Assembly: GCA_001655205.1 (NCBI GenBank) | Contig: LPNZ01011587.1 | Location: 1 to 41,685, forward strand | Reading direction: 5' to 3' | Source of the DNA: Lenisia limosa | Lineage: Eukaryota > Breviatea | Length of the DNA: 41,685 nt | Translations under genes and position numbers: made by a program | Part shown: positions 1-10,840 of the stretch, piece by piece | Numbering within the stretch: the first letter of the stretch is position 1 | How the letters are laid out: every line of letters begins with the position of its first letter | The notes under the pieces: model-generated | Seen by the model: the letters and a program-made list of their open reading frames with translations, nothing else | What the model was told of the DNA's origin: nothing | Database searches by the model: none

Positions 1-96
1 TAAGATGGGATATCATCGCTTCACGTGGTTAATCAATATTAAACTAGCAGTCATTTGAAAAATGCAGAGGAACTCTTGAAAACAGCATTATTTCCT

Positions 97-3000
97 CTAT
101 TCCCCCACTCTTTCAGCCATTTTGCCGACACGTCGTCTTTTGGCGTCGGGTTTGTTAAACAGACGCCCATCGTTGCGCGAATAAAGCTTATGAAGTTCTG
201 AAGGTTGAGGGAAGGGAGCTTATGAAGTTCTGAAGGTTGAGGGAAGAGAGCTAATGAAGTTCTGAAGGTTGAGGGAAGGGAGCTAATGAAGCTCTGAAGG
301 TTGAGGGGAGCGGGCGAGTATGTAGGCCAACTCATAGAGTGCACCAAATCCGTATCAAGAACTAACAATGCAAACCTTCAGTAGTTACACATTCCCTCCA
401 GGATTTGTCAAAGCGGAAAGCAACACAACGGGGGAAGCGGAAGGTGAATTCATGCTGAGAGAAAAATATGAACTTTGATTGATCACATTCTCGATACAAA
501 ACCAAACAACAAAAGCAGCAGTAAGGCTTTGGAGTTTCAGATGACAGTTCATAAAAACGTGAGTCACTTTTCACAATAAGTATGATTTGAATGGACAAAC
601 TTTCAAAAAAGAAGTCTCAACTACAAAAAAACAAATATCCTTTTTTATTCCTTCTCACATCACCCACAGCAAAGGCATCAGTAGGGGTGATCTGGGATGC
701 TTTGATGGTCATGCAGAAAATGTCGTCAGGGTTAAGGTACACATCCGGCTTGTCCTTAAGTCGGATAGGCATTTTCTAACATCCAAGTGAGAACAGTACT
801 TTAGACGAATTGAGTATTACAAGGCTAAAATACCAGTGCAACTGAAGAGGCAGTATCATTGGTATGCTGGGGAGGCATGCAAAAGCTGTGCGCACAAGGT
901 TGAAAGGCAAATGTTTGGGTGAATTTATTTCTTTGTCATAGAATATAATGCCATAAATCAGAAACAAAAAAAAAGTGAGAGAAACACAAGGGAGAAAATG
1001 ACCATTCGGCGTACCGTATGCGAAGGGGGATTGCTTGGATCAAACTTCTCCCATTTATTCTCCATGTGTTTGATGTCATCCTAAAAATTGTTAAACAACG
1101 TTGTCAAAAAATGTTTGCACAGTGTTAACATTCTTGGTTTCACTTGGGATATATTATACAGTTCCCATGAAGGATGATCGAATCTTGTTGTGTGTCAACC
1201 AAAAGTTCTAAACCCATTGTATTTTTACGATATCACGATATCATATAGGTTGGTGGTTAAAACCGCGAACATGATTAAAACTGCGAACAAGCTAAAAATC
1301 GACATAAATCGCTTCAATAACACCCTTTTTAGTGTGAAATTCNNNNNNNNNNNNNNNNNNNNNNNNNNNNNNNNNNNNNNNNNNNNNNNNNNNNNNNNNN
1401 NNNNNNNNNNNNNNNNNNNNNNNNNNNNNNNNNNNNNNNNNNNNNNNNNNNNNNNNNNNNNNNNNNNNNNNNNNNNNNNNNNNNNNNNNNNNNNNNNNNN
1501 NNNNNNNNNNNNNNNNNNNNNNNNNNNNNNNNNNNNNNNNNNNNNNNNNNNNNNNNNNNNNNNNNNNNNNNNNNNNNNNNNNNNNNNNNNNNNNNNNNNN
1601 NNNNNNNNNNNNNNNNNNNNNNNNNNNNNNNNNNNNNNNNNNNNNNNNNNNNNNNNNNNNNNNNNNNNNNNNNNNNNNNNNNNGCGTCTGATTAAGGTAT
1701 ATACTGCGTCAATAACCCATTTACCGTTCTGGAACGGTACAAAAGGTAAGAGTCAAATTTGCTTGATTTATAAACATCTTCTATCATATTTTCGCCCATT
1801 TATGGGAAATTTACGCTCATTTTTTGCCCAATTTCTCTCGTATTCTCTACTTAAATGCCTCTAGGTTACTCAAGGGTGGAAAAAAAATCAAATATGATGG
1901 TGCAAGAACGTCTTCACTTTATCGCAGGGACAATTCTAGGCCCATAATCAGTGTTTTTAATGTATTTCGCATGAAAATTGAAGTACCATGAAGGTGGTAT
2001 TTTGCATGTATGTTGATACCCCTGCCTATTCTTCTGAACAAAACCCTGTATAAAGGAGTGTTTCGGGCGATAATTTGAAAAAAATGCGAAAGAGGCGTAA
2101 ATAAGGAGCGTATTGACTCAAAATTTGAAAGAAAAGCCTCCTTTTTGTTCGCGGTTTTAATCATGTTCGCGGTTTTAACTATATACTATATACTATATTA
2201 TATAATATATGTACTCTATGTGAAGCAAAAAAAAAACAATGCATCGAGCCAAAACAACTCATAAAAAATATCTAAATGATGAATATTGTTGAAAAAAAAG
2301 CAGTACTATCCAAAGATATAATACTATTGGCATGAATAAAGAATAACATACTCTTTTTTCCTTCATAGTGAGTCCCGAGCCAACGATTCCCAAAGACAGA
2401 AACCTGGAACACGATTACATACACAGAATAACTATGAATTGACTATCAAGGTATATAATATGGCAATTAGAAATAACAAAAATAAGGTGTATCTGGCCGA
2501 AGCCGTCCACACCAGCACGCTTATAANNNNNNNNNNNNNNNNNNNNNNNNNNNNNNNNNNNNNNNNNNNNNNNNNNNNNNNNNNNNNNNNNNNNNNTTTG
2601 CCTTAATACTCTGCACACACATCTTTCTGCGTGCCTCCCTAGCATACAAAAAATACTGACTGAAAATACAAGATATTTCAAGTTGTCTAAAATGACATTT
2701 TCAACTATTCAAGCCCTCATACTCAACTTCATCATTTGACGCGCTGGGGAGAGTTGGGATGGCAATCACAAACTTGTTATATGTTCCGCCATCTCGCCCG
2801 CGACCCTGGAATGCACCTAGGTATACATTTAGAAATTTGATCAACTCCATGACAAAAGCCTAAAACTAGAACTACGCAAAACGATAAACAGTTAAGGTCG
2901 GAATGTCTGATAATTAAATCTATGGTGGTAACAGTCCAAGAGCCCATACCAATGACTGCAACATCAAGGTCCACGAGCCCGCTGTCCAAATAGTCAATCT

Positions 3001-6000
3001 AAACAATGAAAATGGACGTTTGCTATTTCATCCAAGCTTGGAATATCATATTTTCGCTAACTGACCTTCAATTTGATCCAATTGGTGTTCCTTTCTCCGA
3101 TCTGATATTCACTCGAAAGCTTCTTGACCATAATTCCTTCTTCTCCCTGATGGGGTGAACATGTACACAAATAAAACGTGACAGTATATATCTAAATTAA
3201 GAAATATAATCAGTTGTTTTGTTGATATAAGTCCAATACTGTTTTCACCCCTATTACTACGAAAACGGCAAATAAAAGGGCTGAATGTTGATTTTGTAAA
3301 TATTTAAATGGTATAAAGCAAACAGGAATGTGCCATTTTGAATGGTGCCTCCACTCACTGCCATACTGGCCTCAGTGAGCCTTGAAATGACCGTCTCCAC
3401 ACTGTCTACTGGGGTCTGTTGTGAGACCTTAAAGCTTAGAGATATTCCTGTCGTTAGTGGTTTTCAAGTTAAATTAAGTCCTTAAATCATAAAAAAGCCA
3501 TTTACATCCCACCTCGATTTTCTTGGAGCTTTCCTTAATTGTTTCCTTCAGAATTCGGTGGCGCTCGGAAAGTGTCTGAAGCGTAATAACTAGACAGGTA
3601 GGCCTCCAAAGTTATGCCACTTTAGATTTCTTACTTTCATACAACCTTAGCAAAATCATTTTAACCAGACAATAACTAAACCAAGAGCCCACTAAGCCAG
3701 TAAGTACGCGGTCATCTTTTTTAATAATGTCAAACACCATGTAAACAAGGCAGTCATCTGGGCTCTCAGATTGCCCATTATCTATATCGTAAGCGTTTTC
3801 ATAATAAATTTTGATTGATGATACGATACAAATCATAAAAGCATACAGACAGCAGGAACAGCGGAACATGGGAGGAAGCGATTCTGACTTGGTGAGTACG
3901 GACACATTTCACCATCGAGAATGCAGCTGTATGGTAAAAGAAAAAGAGTGACAGACAGTGGAAACTGAGAGGAAAACAAAAAACAGAATGTACAGAAATA
4001 TGAGAATATTATAATATTCTTTTCACCAAAATGTACCAGTTTTCCTTTTAAAAAACCAGTCACTAGTGTGACTCAATAGTGATAGTTCCTCCCTCAACAA
4101 GCCAAAAGCATAGCAGCAATAATGAGACTGCCACCCAGTGTTATATGCATATCGAAATAGTATTATGTATTTAAAAAGCCCTTTTCAGACCTGTCAGGAA
4201 CCACAGCCTTCATGATGACACGGTCCATAATGTCCTTGATTCGACTGGTCAAGTCCTCAGCGTTACGGGAGTAGTATCTACACGTTATATGACGACAATG
4301 GAATGCACAGCTATAGTTCAAGCATACCTGATAACAGCGTTTTCTTTGTGAATGAGTACTCGATGACCGTCAAATTTTGTTTCTGTAACATAATTTCCTT
4401 TGGCCATTACCTGTGCCTGTGAGTGGCGATTCCACATGCAACAAACTGGCTATAAATTTATTTATTTATGCTCCTGTATAAAAATGATACATGCCTTAAT
4501 TAAAATTTCTCAATGGATACAGTTAATCTGGCCAGAAACCCAGTTACATTCTGCAGCTCTGTCATTTGAACGCGTTGGGCTAAAAACGGCTTGAATCTCG
4601 AAAACATCACCACAGACTAAAAAGATTAAGAAAAGTACAGTAAATAAGTGTATGGGGAAATAAATAAAAGACAAAAGCTTAAGGTAGTTTAAGCAAACTG
4701 ATCAAACAACTCACATTTTTGTCTATTCTAGCGTTCGGGTCCTTGAGTTCTTCTGCAACCTAAAATGTTAGCTTATAACCAAAATCACATTATTATTTCT
4801 AACGTTGCATAATCCATCATCTGTGATGTATTTTCATGAGAATAAGAAAATTGATGCAATTAAAATAGATAGGGCTCTGTGCAATTAATTGAAAAAATAA
4901 CTACAAAATTTGAAGTGGGATATAGTGAAACCAGAAGCCCTTTTCAGACACTTTAATTTCTAATTTTGAGAATTAAATTCTTCAAAAAATTAATTGCACG
5001 CAGCCTTAACAATTGTTCCCTGACATGTACATTTTTTATTATAATATACTCTGCAATCTATAGCTGTGATATCCAGCAAAATAACCATTGAAATAGAAGA
5101 GTACTAGGTTAATTACAATGCAAAACCATTGCAAAACTCAGCATACCTGGCGAACGGAGTTGCAACGATTGAACAAAGTACTGGCTTGAGGGTGGAATGC
5201 GTTGAGGACTGAAGGGTGACATATATATGACATTCATAATTAAAGGATTTCTGAAGAAGGCTGACGATTCTCAAAAATGGATAATGGGGGGGGGGGGGTG
5301 GAAGCACAAAAAATAACACTTGACCCACTTCTATTGGCACCGCACCCAAGCTTCAAATCTAAAATTATAATGATTACAGTTTGAAGAATTCTTCGCAGCA
5401 AAAACAGTAGTTGACAACCTCACATAATAACTATGCAATTATTATTATCTCCCATCCCACCCTTCAAAAGCAATCTCACAATCCATTTATGCTCTTTGGG
5501 TACTGCGGTTCTCAAGAGGCTGCGGACAAGATCCGTGTTCCCCGAGTCTCTGGCAGGGTTACGGTAATGAATTGGTGGGTAAGCTAAACGCAGGAGTAGC
5601 GATAAATGAAAACGGCATGAATGTCATACTATTCTCTACAATTACGCTGTTCCTGAATTATATTTTACATAATATATGAAACACACATTTCTGGAATGTA
5701 CACATTGCATGCTAAACAAAACAACATGGCAAACCCAGCAGTCTGCTTGAAGCGATCCAATATTTTATTGACGTCTTCCACGGACATTGTGGATTTCTCA
5801 GGGCAAGCCATCTTGACGTTATGTTCCACAACCAAGGACAAATCACCAGCACCCTGTTGATATCAAAATACAACTTTGGGACTGATTATAGAAAAAACCA
5901 ATGATGGTTGGCTGTTGATATCACCGAATATGTGAATCCCATTACTCACCTTAGAGCCGGCGTTTTTCCTCCAGTTGGTGATAGCATAAGCCTTGGCTGA

Positions 6001-6500
6001 CGACTTGGTCAATGCGTTGGCGTAAGCCTTTGCAATAGTCTGCTCCTTCATTCCAAACGCCCCTCCAAACTCCTCCTATAGACTTGAGAAAGCCTTGAGT
6101 TGATATGATATCTACCGTCAGGAAATAACCCAGGGCTTAAGATCAAGCATAATTCCCAACAGTTTGCTCTGGTATGAAGCAATATCAATAGGTCAGCGAA
6201 GCCCCACCTTAGGGAGCAACAGTCTGAGCGCGGGATAAAAGTCGTTTTGTGGGTCTCGCCAGGAGTTGAGGAACGCAGCAACATGCTTTGGGCTGTTTGT
6301 GGGGGTCTAAAATATCAAGAATGGGACATTCACGCTAAAAATAATTGGGACTAGAACTTGTCCAATGTCTCTTATTGATACTAAGTCTGTTGGATAGTTG
6401 GGCTTGTAGGGGTGAAGTTTATCCAACATACCGCTTCAGCAATGCTCTCATATGCTTGAACTAATGTCAAAAACGGTATAGTGGCTGCGTAGGAGGTCAT
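97..6500 (-). CDS. LIG4: DNA ligase IV homologue (NHEJ ATP-dependent ligase), 23 exons
   Basis: ATP-dependent ligase; ligase IV seals double-strand breaks in non-homologous end joining in the nucleus. Exons (5'->3', minus): 6500-6432, 6306-6208, 6075-5950, 5853-5735, 5549-5461, 5358-5329, 5208-5147, 4759-4715, 4616-4548, 4410-4328, 4277-4191, 3926-3847, 3781-3708, 3575-3513, 3427-3359, 3146-3066, 2998-2950, 2816-2723, 2403-2352, 1080-1015, 775-659, 454-376, 197-97. All phases agree and give 600 aa. The N-terminal DNA-binding domain has FYPALRLLLPK, GMKEQTIAKAY and HKWIVRLLLK. Motif I is ETKFDGHR (catalytic Lys about residue 248), then YYSRN, motif III CILDGEM, IIIa VYMVFDIIK, IV EEGIMVK and V NWIKLK. 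The OB domain has VGSGLTMKE, KPDVYLNP, TIKASQITPTD and FTFRFPRC, a ligase IV signature order. The tail ends in a basic AKRRRVGK cluster and a TAG at 99-97. Vertebrate ligase IV is about 911 aa with two BRCT domains after this point; none is seen here. The start ATG (6500) is the first in frame. The last two exons are the least certain part. Confidence 0.94.
186..313. repeat. Minisatellite, 4 x 32 bp, overlapping the last ligase IV acceptor
   Basis: Four head-to-tail units begin at 186, 218, 250 and 282; each reads roughly GCT(T/A)ATGAAGTTCTGAAGG followed by TTGAGGGAAGGGA. Read on the minus strand, every unit has a pyrimidine-rich stretch followed by CTTCAG, so each carries a candidate 3' splice site. 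The acceptor of the final ligase exon (exon start 197) is the one nearest the exon. The period is not a multiple of three, so use of another unit's acceptor would change the frame of the C-terminus. Confidence 0.92.
1247..2180. mobile_element. TIR element family A, copy 1 (in a ligase IV intron)
   Basis: The left end, after TAGGTTGGTGG, has two head-to-tail copies of AAAACCGCGAAC spaced by ATGATT. The right end (about 2149-2179) has the same doubled motif inverted: TTCGCGGTTTTAATCATG then TTCGCGGTTTTAA. The body from about 1780 to 2180 is almost identical to 15290-15695. The middle is an N-gap (1343-1683). No transposase reading frame is visible in the sequenced part, so it is probably non-autonomous. 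It lies in the intron between ligase exons 2403-2352 and 1080-1015. A clear target duplication is not visible because the flanks are AT-rich. Confidence 0.85.
4871..5008. mobile_element. Short inverted-repeat element (MITE-like), single copy here
   Basis: The left arm AGGGCTCTGTGCAATTAATT (4871-4890) is matched by an inverted right arm containing AATTGCACGCAGCCT (about 4993-5006). The interior is AT-rich and non-coding. It lies in the ligase IV intron between exons 5208-5147 and 4759-4715. No convincing target duplication and no second copy were seen, so mobility is inferred from the hairpin shape only. Confidence 0.5.
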
Positions 6501-6880
6501 CCTTGATCAAAACCTAGGAACCTGGAGCTTACTAAGCCATTTTCGTCTTTCTATTTGGATGTAACTTTAGTATATTTTACAGTAAAAGAGGAAATATCTT
6601 CTTGGGCCAACAACAACCTTATATCATGTAGGATCACGTTGATCGTCAGTTATAAGTTCTGGAACCAAAAGCGAGAGAGCCTCTTTCTTGTGCGATAATG
6701 TTTACAGTATGTTATTTTTTTGAATAGATGTTAAAAATAATACAGGAACTGGCCTTCGAAAGACTTCTTCCCTTCCCAATATGTTAGGAGGGCCGCAATT
6801 TGACTGTTTGATGAAAGCCTATATCGCCCATTTTGAGCAACACAACAATCAATAAGTGCCTCCATAACACCGTATCAAAT
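6501..6880. promoter_or_regulatory. Divergent intergenic spacer (ligase IV / Pro-rich gene)
   Basis: This 380-bp spacer separates the ATG of the minus-strand ligase (6500) from the ATG of the plus-strand Pro/Ser-rich gene (6881). It must hold both 5' leaders and both promoters. It is AT-rich; I see no clear TATA box or repeated motif. Promoter role is inferred from geometry only. Confidence 0.5.
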
Positions 6881-9800
6881 ATGGAAAACCTACACCGCCC
6901 AGAAAACACTTCCTTATCTCCCAGATATCCTGTGTTGATGGTGAGTCACTTCACGACTATCTGAGAACGTAAGCGCTTTTGGAGTTAAAATCGAATTTCC
7001 ATGGTGTTTATCAACCGTTGAATAATCTGAATTGAATCTAGTCTCTGTGATTTATCGAATCGAGGGAGGTATATGTGTGAACAATGAAAGAGGTGCCAAA
7101 AAAGAATGAAACGCACGATTTATTAATTGAAGCGTTTCATACAAAACGATTAAAGATCTGCAAGTACATTTTTTGATTAATCAGTCTGCTTCCCTCCATT
7201 AACTCTTCAGATGAGGCCGCGGTCCTACTCTCATGTCCCTCTGGGTATCGCAAGCAGGCTTGATAGCCCATCGGTGAGGATGATATTGAGCTACTCAGCA
7301 TGCTTAAATTGATATTGTGGTTGTGTCATTAATGCAAACAGGATACTTTAAACATGACTATAAAGGATAAATAATTTAATCCACATTCAAAAGTCTGTTA
7401 CCACACAGCCGTTAAGGAAATCAAAACCGTTACCTCCCACGCCAAATCAAACGTTGTCGTCACATTGGTCCCCGTCGCCTCTAAGTCGATCTCCAATGTC
7501 AGTTTCATAAAAGCAAAAGCAATAATTTCATACGAGCAAATAGTTCTAAATATTTCACGAAAACGGTCCTAATTTCATATTCATTAATAACAAGAACGCT
7601 ATTAACATTACACACAGTTCTGAGCCGCCCCAAAGAAGCCTGCCACCAACACCACGAGGAACAGCCGACCTGAGACTCTTGCGACCTCGATCGGCATCTC
7701 AACACTCCCTATCAGGCTCGCAGCATCACAGTGCAAGCAGCTCCCTTCGATCTTCAAATGACCGTTTCCTCTCATCTTCACTTATCCCGCTTGATGAGGA
7801 TAAAGCCACTGTGGGAAGTTTCCTTCCGATAGCTTCCGACACGCTTCCGACAAACAGACCCGCCACAGTTCCGCGTTCACTTTCTATTGAGTCTCTTCGG
7901 TCACGCGACTCTCGAGCCTATGGGGATCCAAGTGATCTTCATGTGGATCCTTCAGGCGCGTTTGTTGATAGAAGGGCTGCATCATCATATTCTCGGAGTA
8001 GCTCCCCCGTGATTAGTGGGGGGCGCCATCCCTCAGAGGGGCATATTTCAGCTTCCCAATATGGCCTGCATTCACAGCCCCACAATCCAAGCCACTCAAG
8101 TCAACAGCCAGGTCATTCTTGCGAGCCCGAGGCCCCTCAGCAACCCACCCCGTTACCGCAACCGCATCCACAGCAACCACAGGCTAACTGTGACCCCCGT
8201 ATGGTAACGTCCAGTCATCATGTCCATCAAGCCACCAGGAATGTAGTCCCTGGAAAATATCAAAACCACCAAATGCCTCCACAACAAGCAGCCAGTACCT
8301 TCGAAAATGCACCGCAAAACATGGCATATTTCCCCCCGCCGCACTACCCTGATGTATCAGCCTACCCCGCTCAATACCACCAATTCAGAGTACCGACCCA
8401 GGTATGACTATTATTCATTTATTGTGAATACTGTTTTTACAAAATTGCATGGCCATTTATCCTATTAGACACAACCTGTTACAGTTTCTCGTTCCAACCC
8501 TTTCTTTACATTCCAATGGATTTCCCCCTGTTTCGTCAAATTCATGAGCTCAGCTGCCTTACACCCCCGGATTCCCCCAATGGGCGCCCGACGCAGCAAG
8601 CCCCTTGGTGTTGACATCCGCATCCGCCCTGTCGGCTCTTGTCGGCTCAGCGGGGGATAAGAACCCAGACAGTACGCAAAGCGAAGTAGCCGAGATCGCA
8701 TCTGGAAGGCAGTCCCAGGTACAGGTACAGGGGGCTAGTGATAGTAATACTGCATCGGTGGAGCCTGTGCCCGTATTGAGTGGTGGAAGCGTGTTTCTAG
8801 GAATTATTATTCAAATGATATGCTCAACTGTTTGAAATCTATCCGGATGTAGGGGCTCGAAAGTAGTTATAAAGTCATGCCAAAATTGCATCATAATGAC
8901 GATTAGTTTTCATTGATCAGAGTGAAGAAAAGAAGACACCAGAGAAGCCTGGTGCTCTTTCACAAGATGAAGAGTTGAATAAACTTGTTAACACGGTGAG
9001 CCTTTTCGTATTATTTCCACGTTGTTTTTGTGTGAGTACATCCTCTTTACTATATTTAGATACAATCCTCCATATCTGATCAGGCGGCGCAGATCAAAGA
9101 TCTCTCAGAACTTCAGGTTGGTATGATATTAATATTGACTATAATGGACTTTGTCCATTTTCACGTATTATCTCAAACTTTGTTTTTGTGATTTTTCTCC
9201 TTTTATTGTTTGGTTATATCGTTATCAGTGTGTGACTGCTGTAGCTGCGAGCGTATCAACAGCAGCAGCATCTCCGCCACAATCTCCAGGGTACTCCCGG
9301 CTTCGACCCTCTGACAAACGTCACACAAGCCGTCCACCCCATACCCGTCAGAGAAAGTGCAGCACCAAATCCTCCTGCAACCATCCAATTGCCGAACAGC
9401 ACTCCAGTCCACCACCAGCCAAGCCAACCCTCTGAAGATCCCAAATTGTTATCCGCGGAAAAAGAGGAAATTGTCCGAGAGTGGCAGAAGATTGAAGCGG
9501 CTCGGATTGAGGTTCAGAGCCAAGCAGCTCTACAGGCACAACAGGAGCATGAGCGTGTACGAGCCTTGCGGAAGGCTGAGAAGCTACGTGATCGTGAAAT
9601 GAGGCGTCAGGAACGGAAGGAGCGTAAGATCAGGAAAGCTGCCAAGGCGGCTGCCCAGGATGAATTAAGAGCTCGTCAGGTTGGGGGGGGGGGGGGNNNN
9701 NNNNNNNNNNNNNNNNNNNNNNNNNNNNNNNNNNNNNNNNNNNNNNNNNNNNNNNNNNNNNNNNNNNNNNNNNNNNNNNNNNNNATTGATATTTTAGGCA

Positions 9801-10616
9801 GTATTTGCTCAGGAACAGGGAGTTCTCATGCGAAACCCAGAGGTTTGTTTTTATCTGTTAAGTCAATGAGGATAGGCAAATCTCTTTCAGACGAGCTAGT
9901 ATAGTATCACTAGGGCTTCACTACGGTCCGAAAAAGACCGTCAAAATATCGATATTTATCGAAGTTATCGAGAAATTCAGTCTTTTTTGGGACCGTAGAA
10001 GGCTTAAGTATCACAGAAAAATATATGAATACAGAACACTATGTGGATGGATAAATGTGTCCGACTATTGGGAGCAGTTAACGCATCATCAGAGTGCGCA
10101 GACGGAAATTGATCCCTTCACACCAGCTGATGCTGCTTTGCCGCCTGATCAAGCCTACAGGTTAGCTCATGCTAGATTTTTGTTTCTTCTCTCCTAAAAG
10201 GGTTTAATTGTGTGTCCCCTCACGACATTAGGAACCAACAGTACAGTGCAAACATGACCTTCCACACGCAGCCATCCCTGCCAGCTGCCCCAGCCCCTAT
10301 GAATCCCCAACTTCAGCAGTATATGATGAACCAGGGCCACTATCCTCCTGAAATGCAGCAACAGATCTACCAGGTTTGAAGTTATTTTTTATGCAAGGTA
10401 ATCATAAAATTATGATTCCTAATGGTCAACTCTATATGACAGCTTCAGAAAATGCAGCAAGACGCCCAACAACAGAGCTGGAACCCGCAATTCATGACTC
10501 AAAGTGGAATGGTGCCTCCCAATGTGCCCCAAAAGCCTCAGTACAATATGATTGTTCCCAACTCGGAGCCCTTGAACTGGACAATGCCAATGAATGACGA
10601 CTTTATGGAAGTTTGA
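6881..10616 (+). CDS. Pro/Ser/Gln-rich protein with a long charged helix; function unknown
   Basis: I do not recognise a family. Exons: 6881-6940, 7211-7273, 7409-7497, 7618-8401, 8554-8790, 8921-8995, 9060-9116, 9245-9679, 9798-9842, 10078-10160, 10232-10373, 10443-10616. Phases agree throughout and give about 747 aa if the TGA at 10614-10616 is used. It starts MENLHRPENTSLSPRYP. The first half is disordered, rich in Ser, Pro, His and Gln (SLPPTPRGTADL, PQQPTPLPQPHPQQPQ). Exon 9245-9679 encodes a charged alpha-helical segment of about 75 residues (EEIVREWQKIEAAR through RRQERKERKIRKAAKAA), like a single alpha-helix or coiled coil. The end is Gln/Met-rich (PQLQQYMMNQGHYPPEMQQQ) and finishes PLNWTMPMNDDFMEV. 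The terminal GAA is followed by GTTTGAAG, the same donor sequence used at 10374, so the exon may instead splice to 10841 and make one gene with the next entry. The exon 10078-10160 acceptor is pyrimidine-poor. An N-gap (9697-9784) and a MITE lie in introns. Confidence 0.75.
9911..10006. mobile_element. Hairpin MITE family B, copy 1
   Basis: TAGGGCTTCACTACGGTCCG at the left pairs with the right end around GGGACCGTAGAAGGCTTA (about 9989-10006). It is flanked by a perfect 8-bp direct repeat, AGTATCAC, at 9903-9910 and 10007-10014. An 8-bp duplication and short TIR are typical of hAT-superfamily MITEs. It sits in an intron of the Pro/Ser-rich gene and has no coding capacity. Confidence 0.9.
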
Positions 10617-10840
10617 AGGGAGTTACAATATTATGATTTTACTATAATTATTACTGTCTTAGTTTCTTTTTCGTATTGCTTTTGTTATTATTATTATTAT
10701 CTTTTGCAACTGCTTGGGGAAAACACAGCATGTCGTTTCCAGTTCATCTTATATTACATACAATTCTGTGAGATGTACAAATCAGCTTTGTTGAGTATGT
10801 GTTGCTTTCAATACCTGTTACACTCTTTCTGAACTCTCAG

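Noticed and set aside
51-368. 105-aa minus-strand ORF over the 32-bp repeats
   Set aside because: Most of it is the minisatellite translated; only its last part would be used, and only if an upstream repeat unit's acceptor were chosen.
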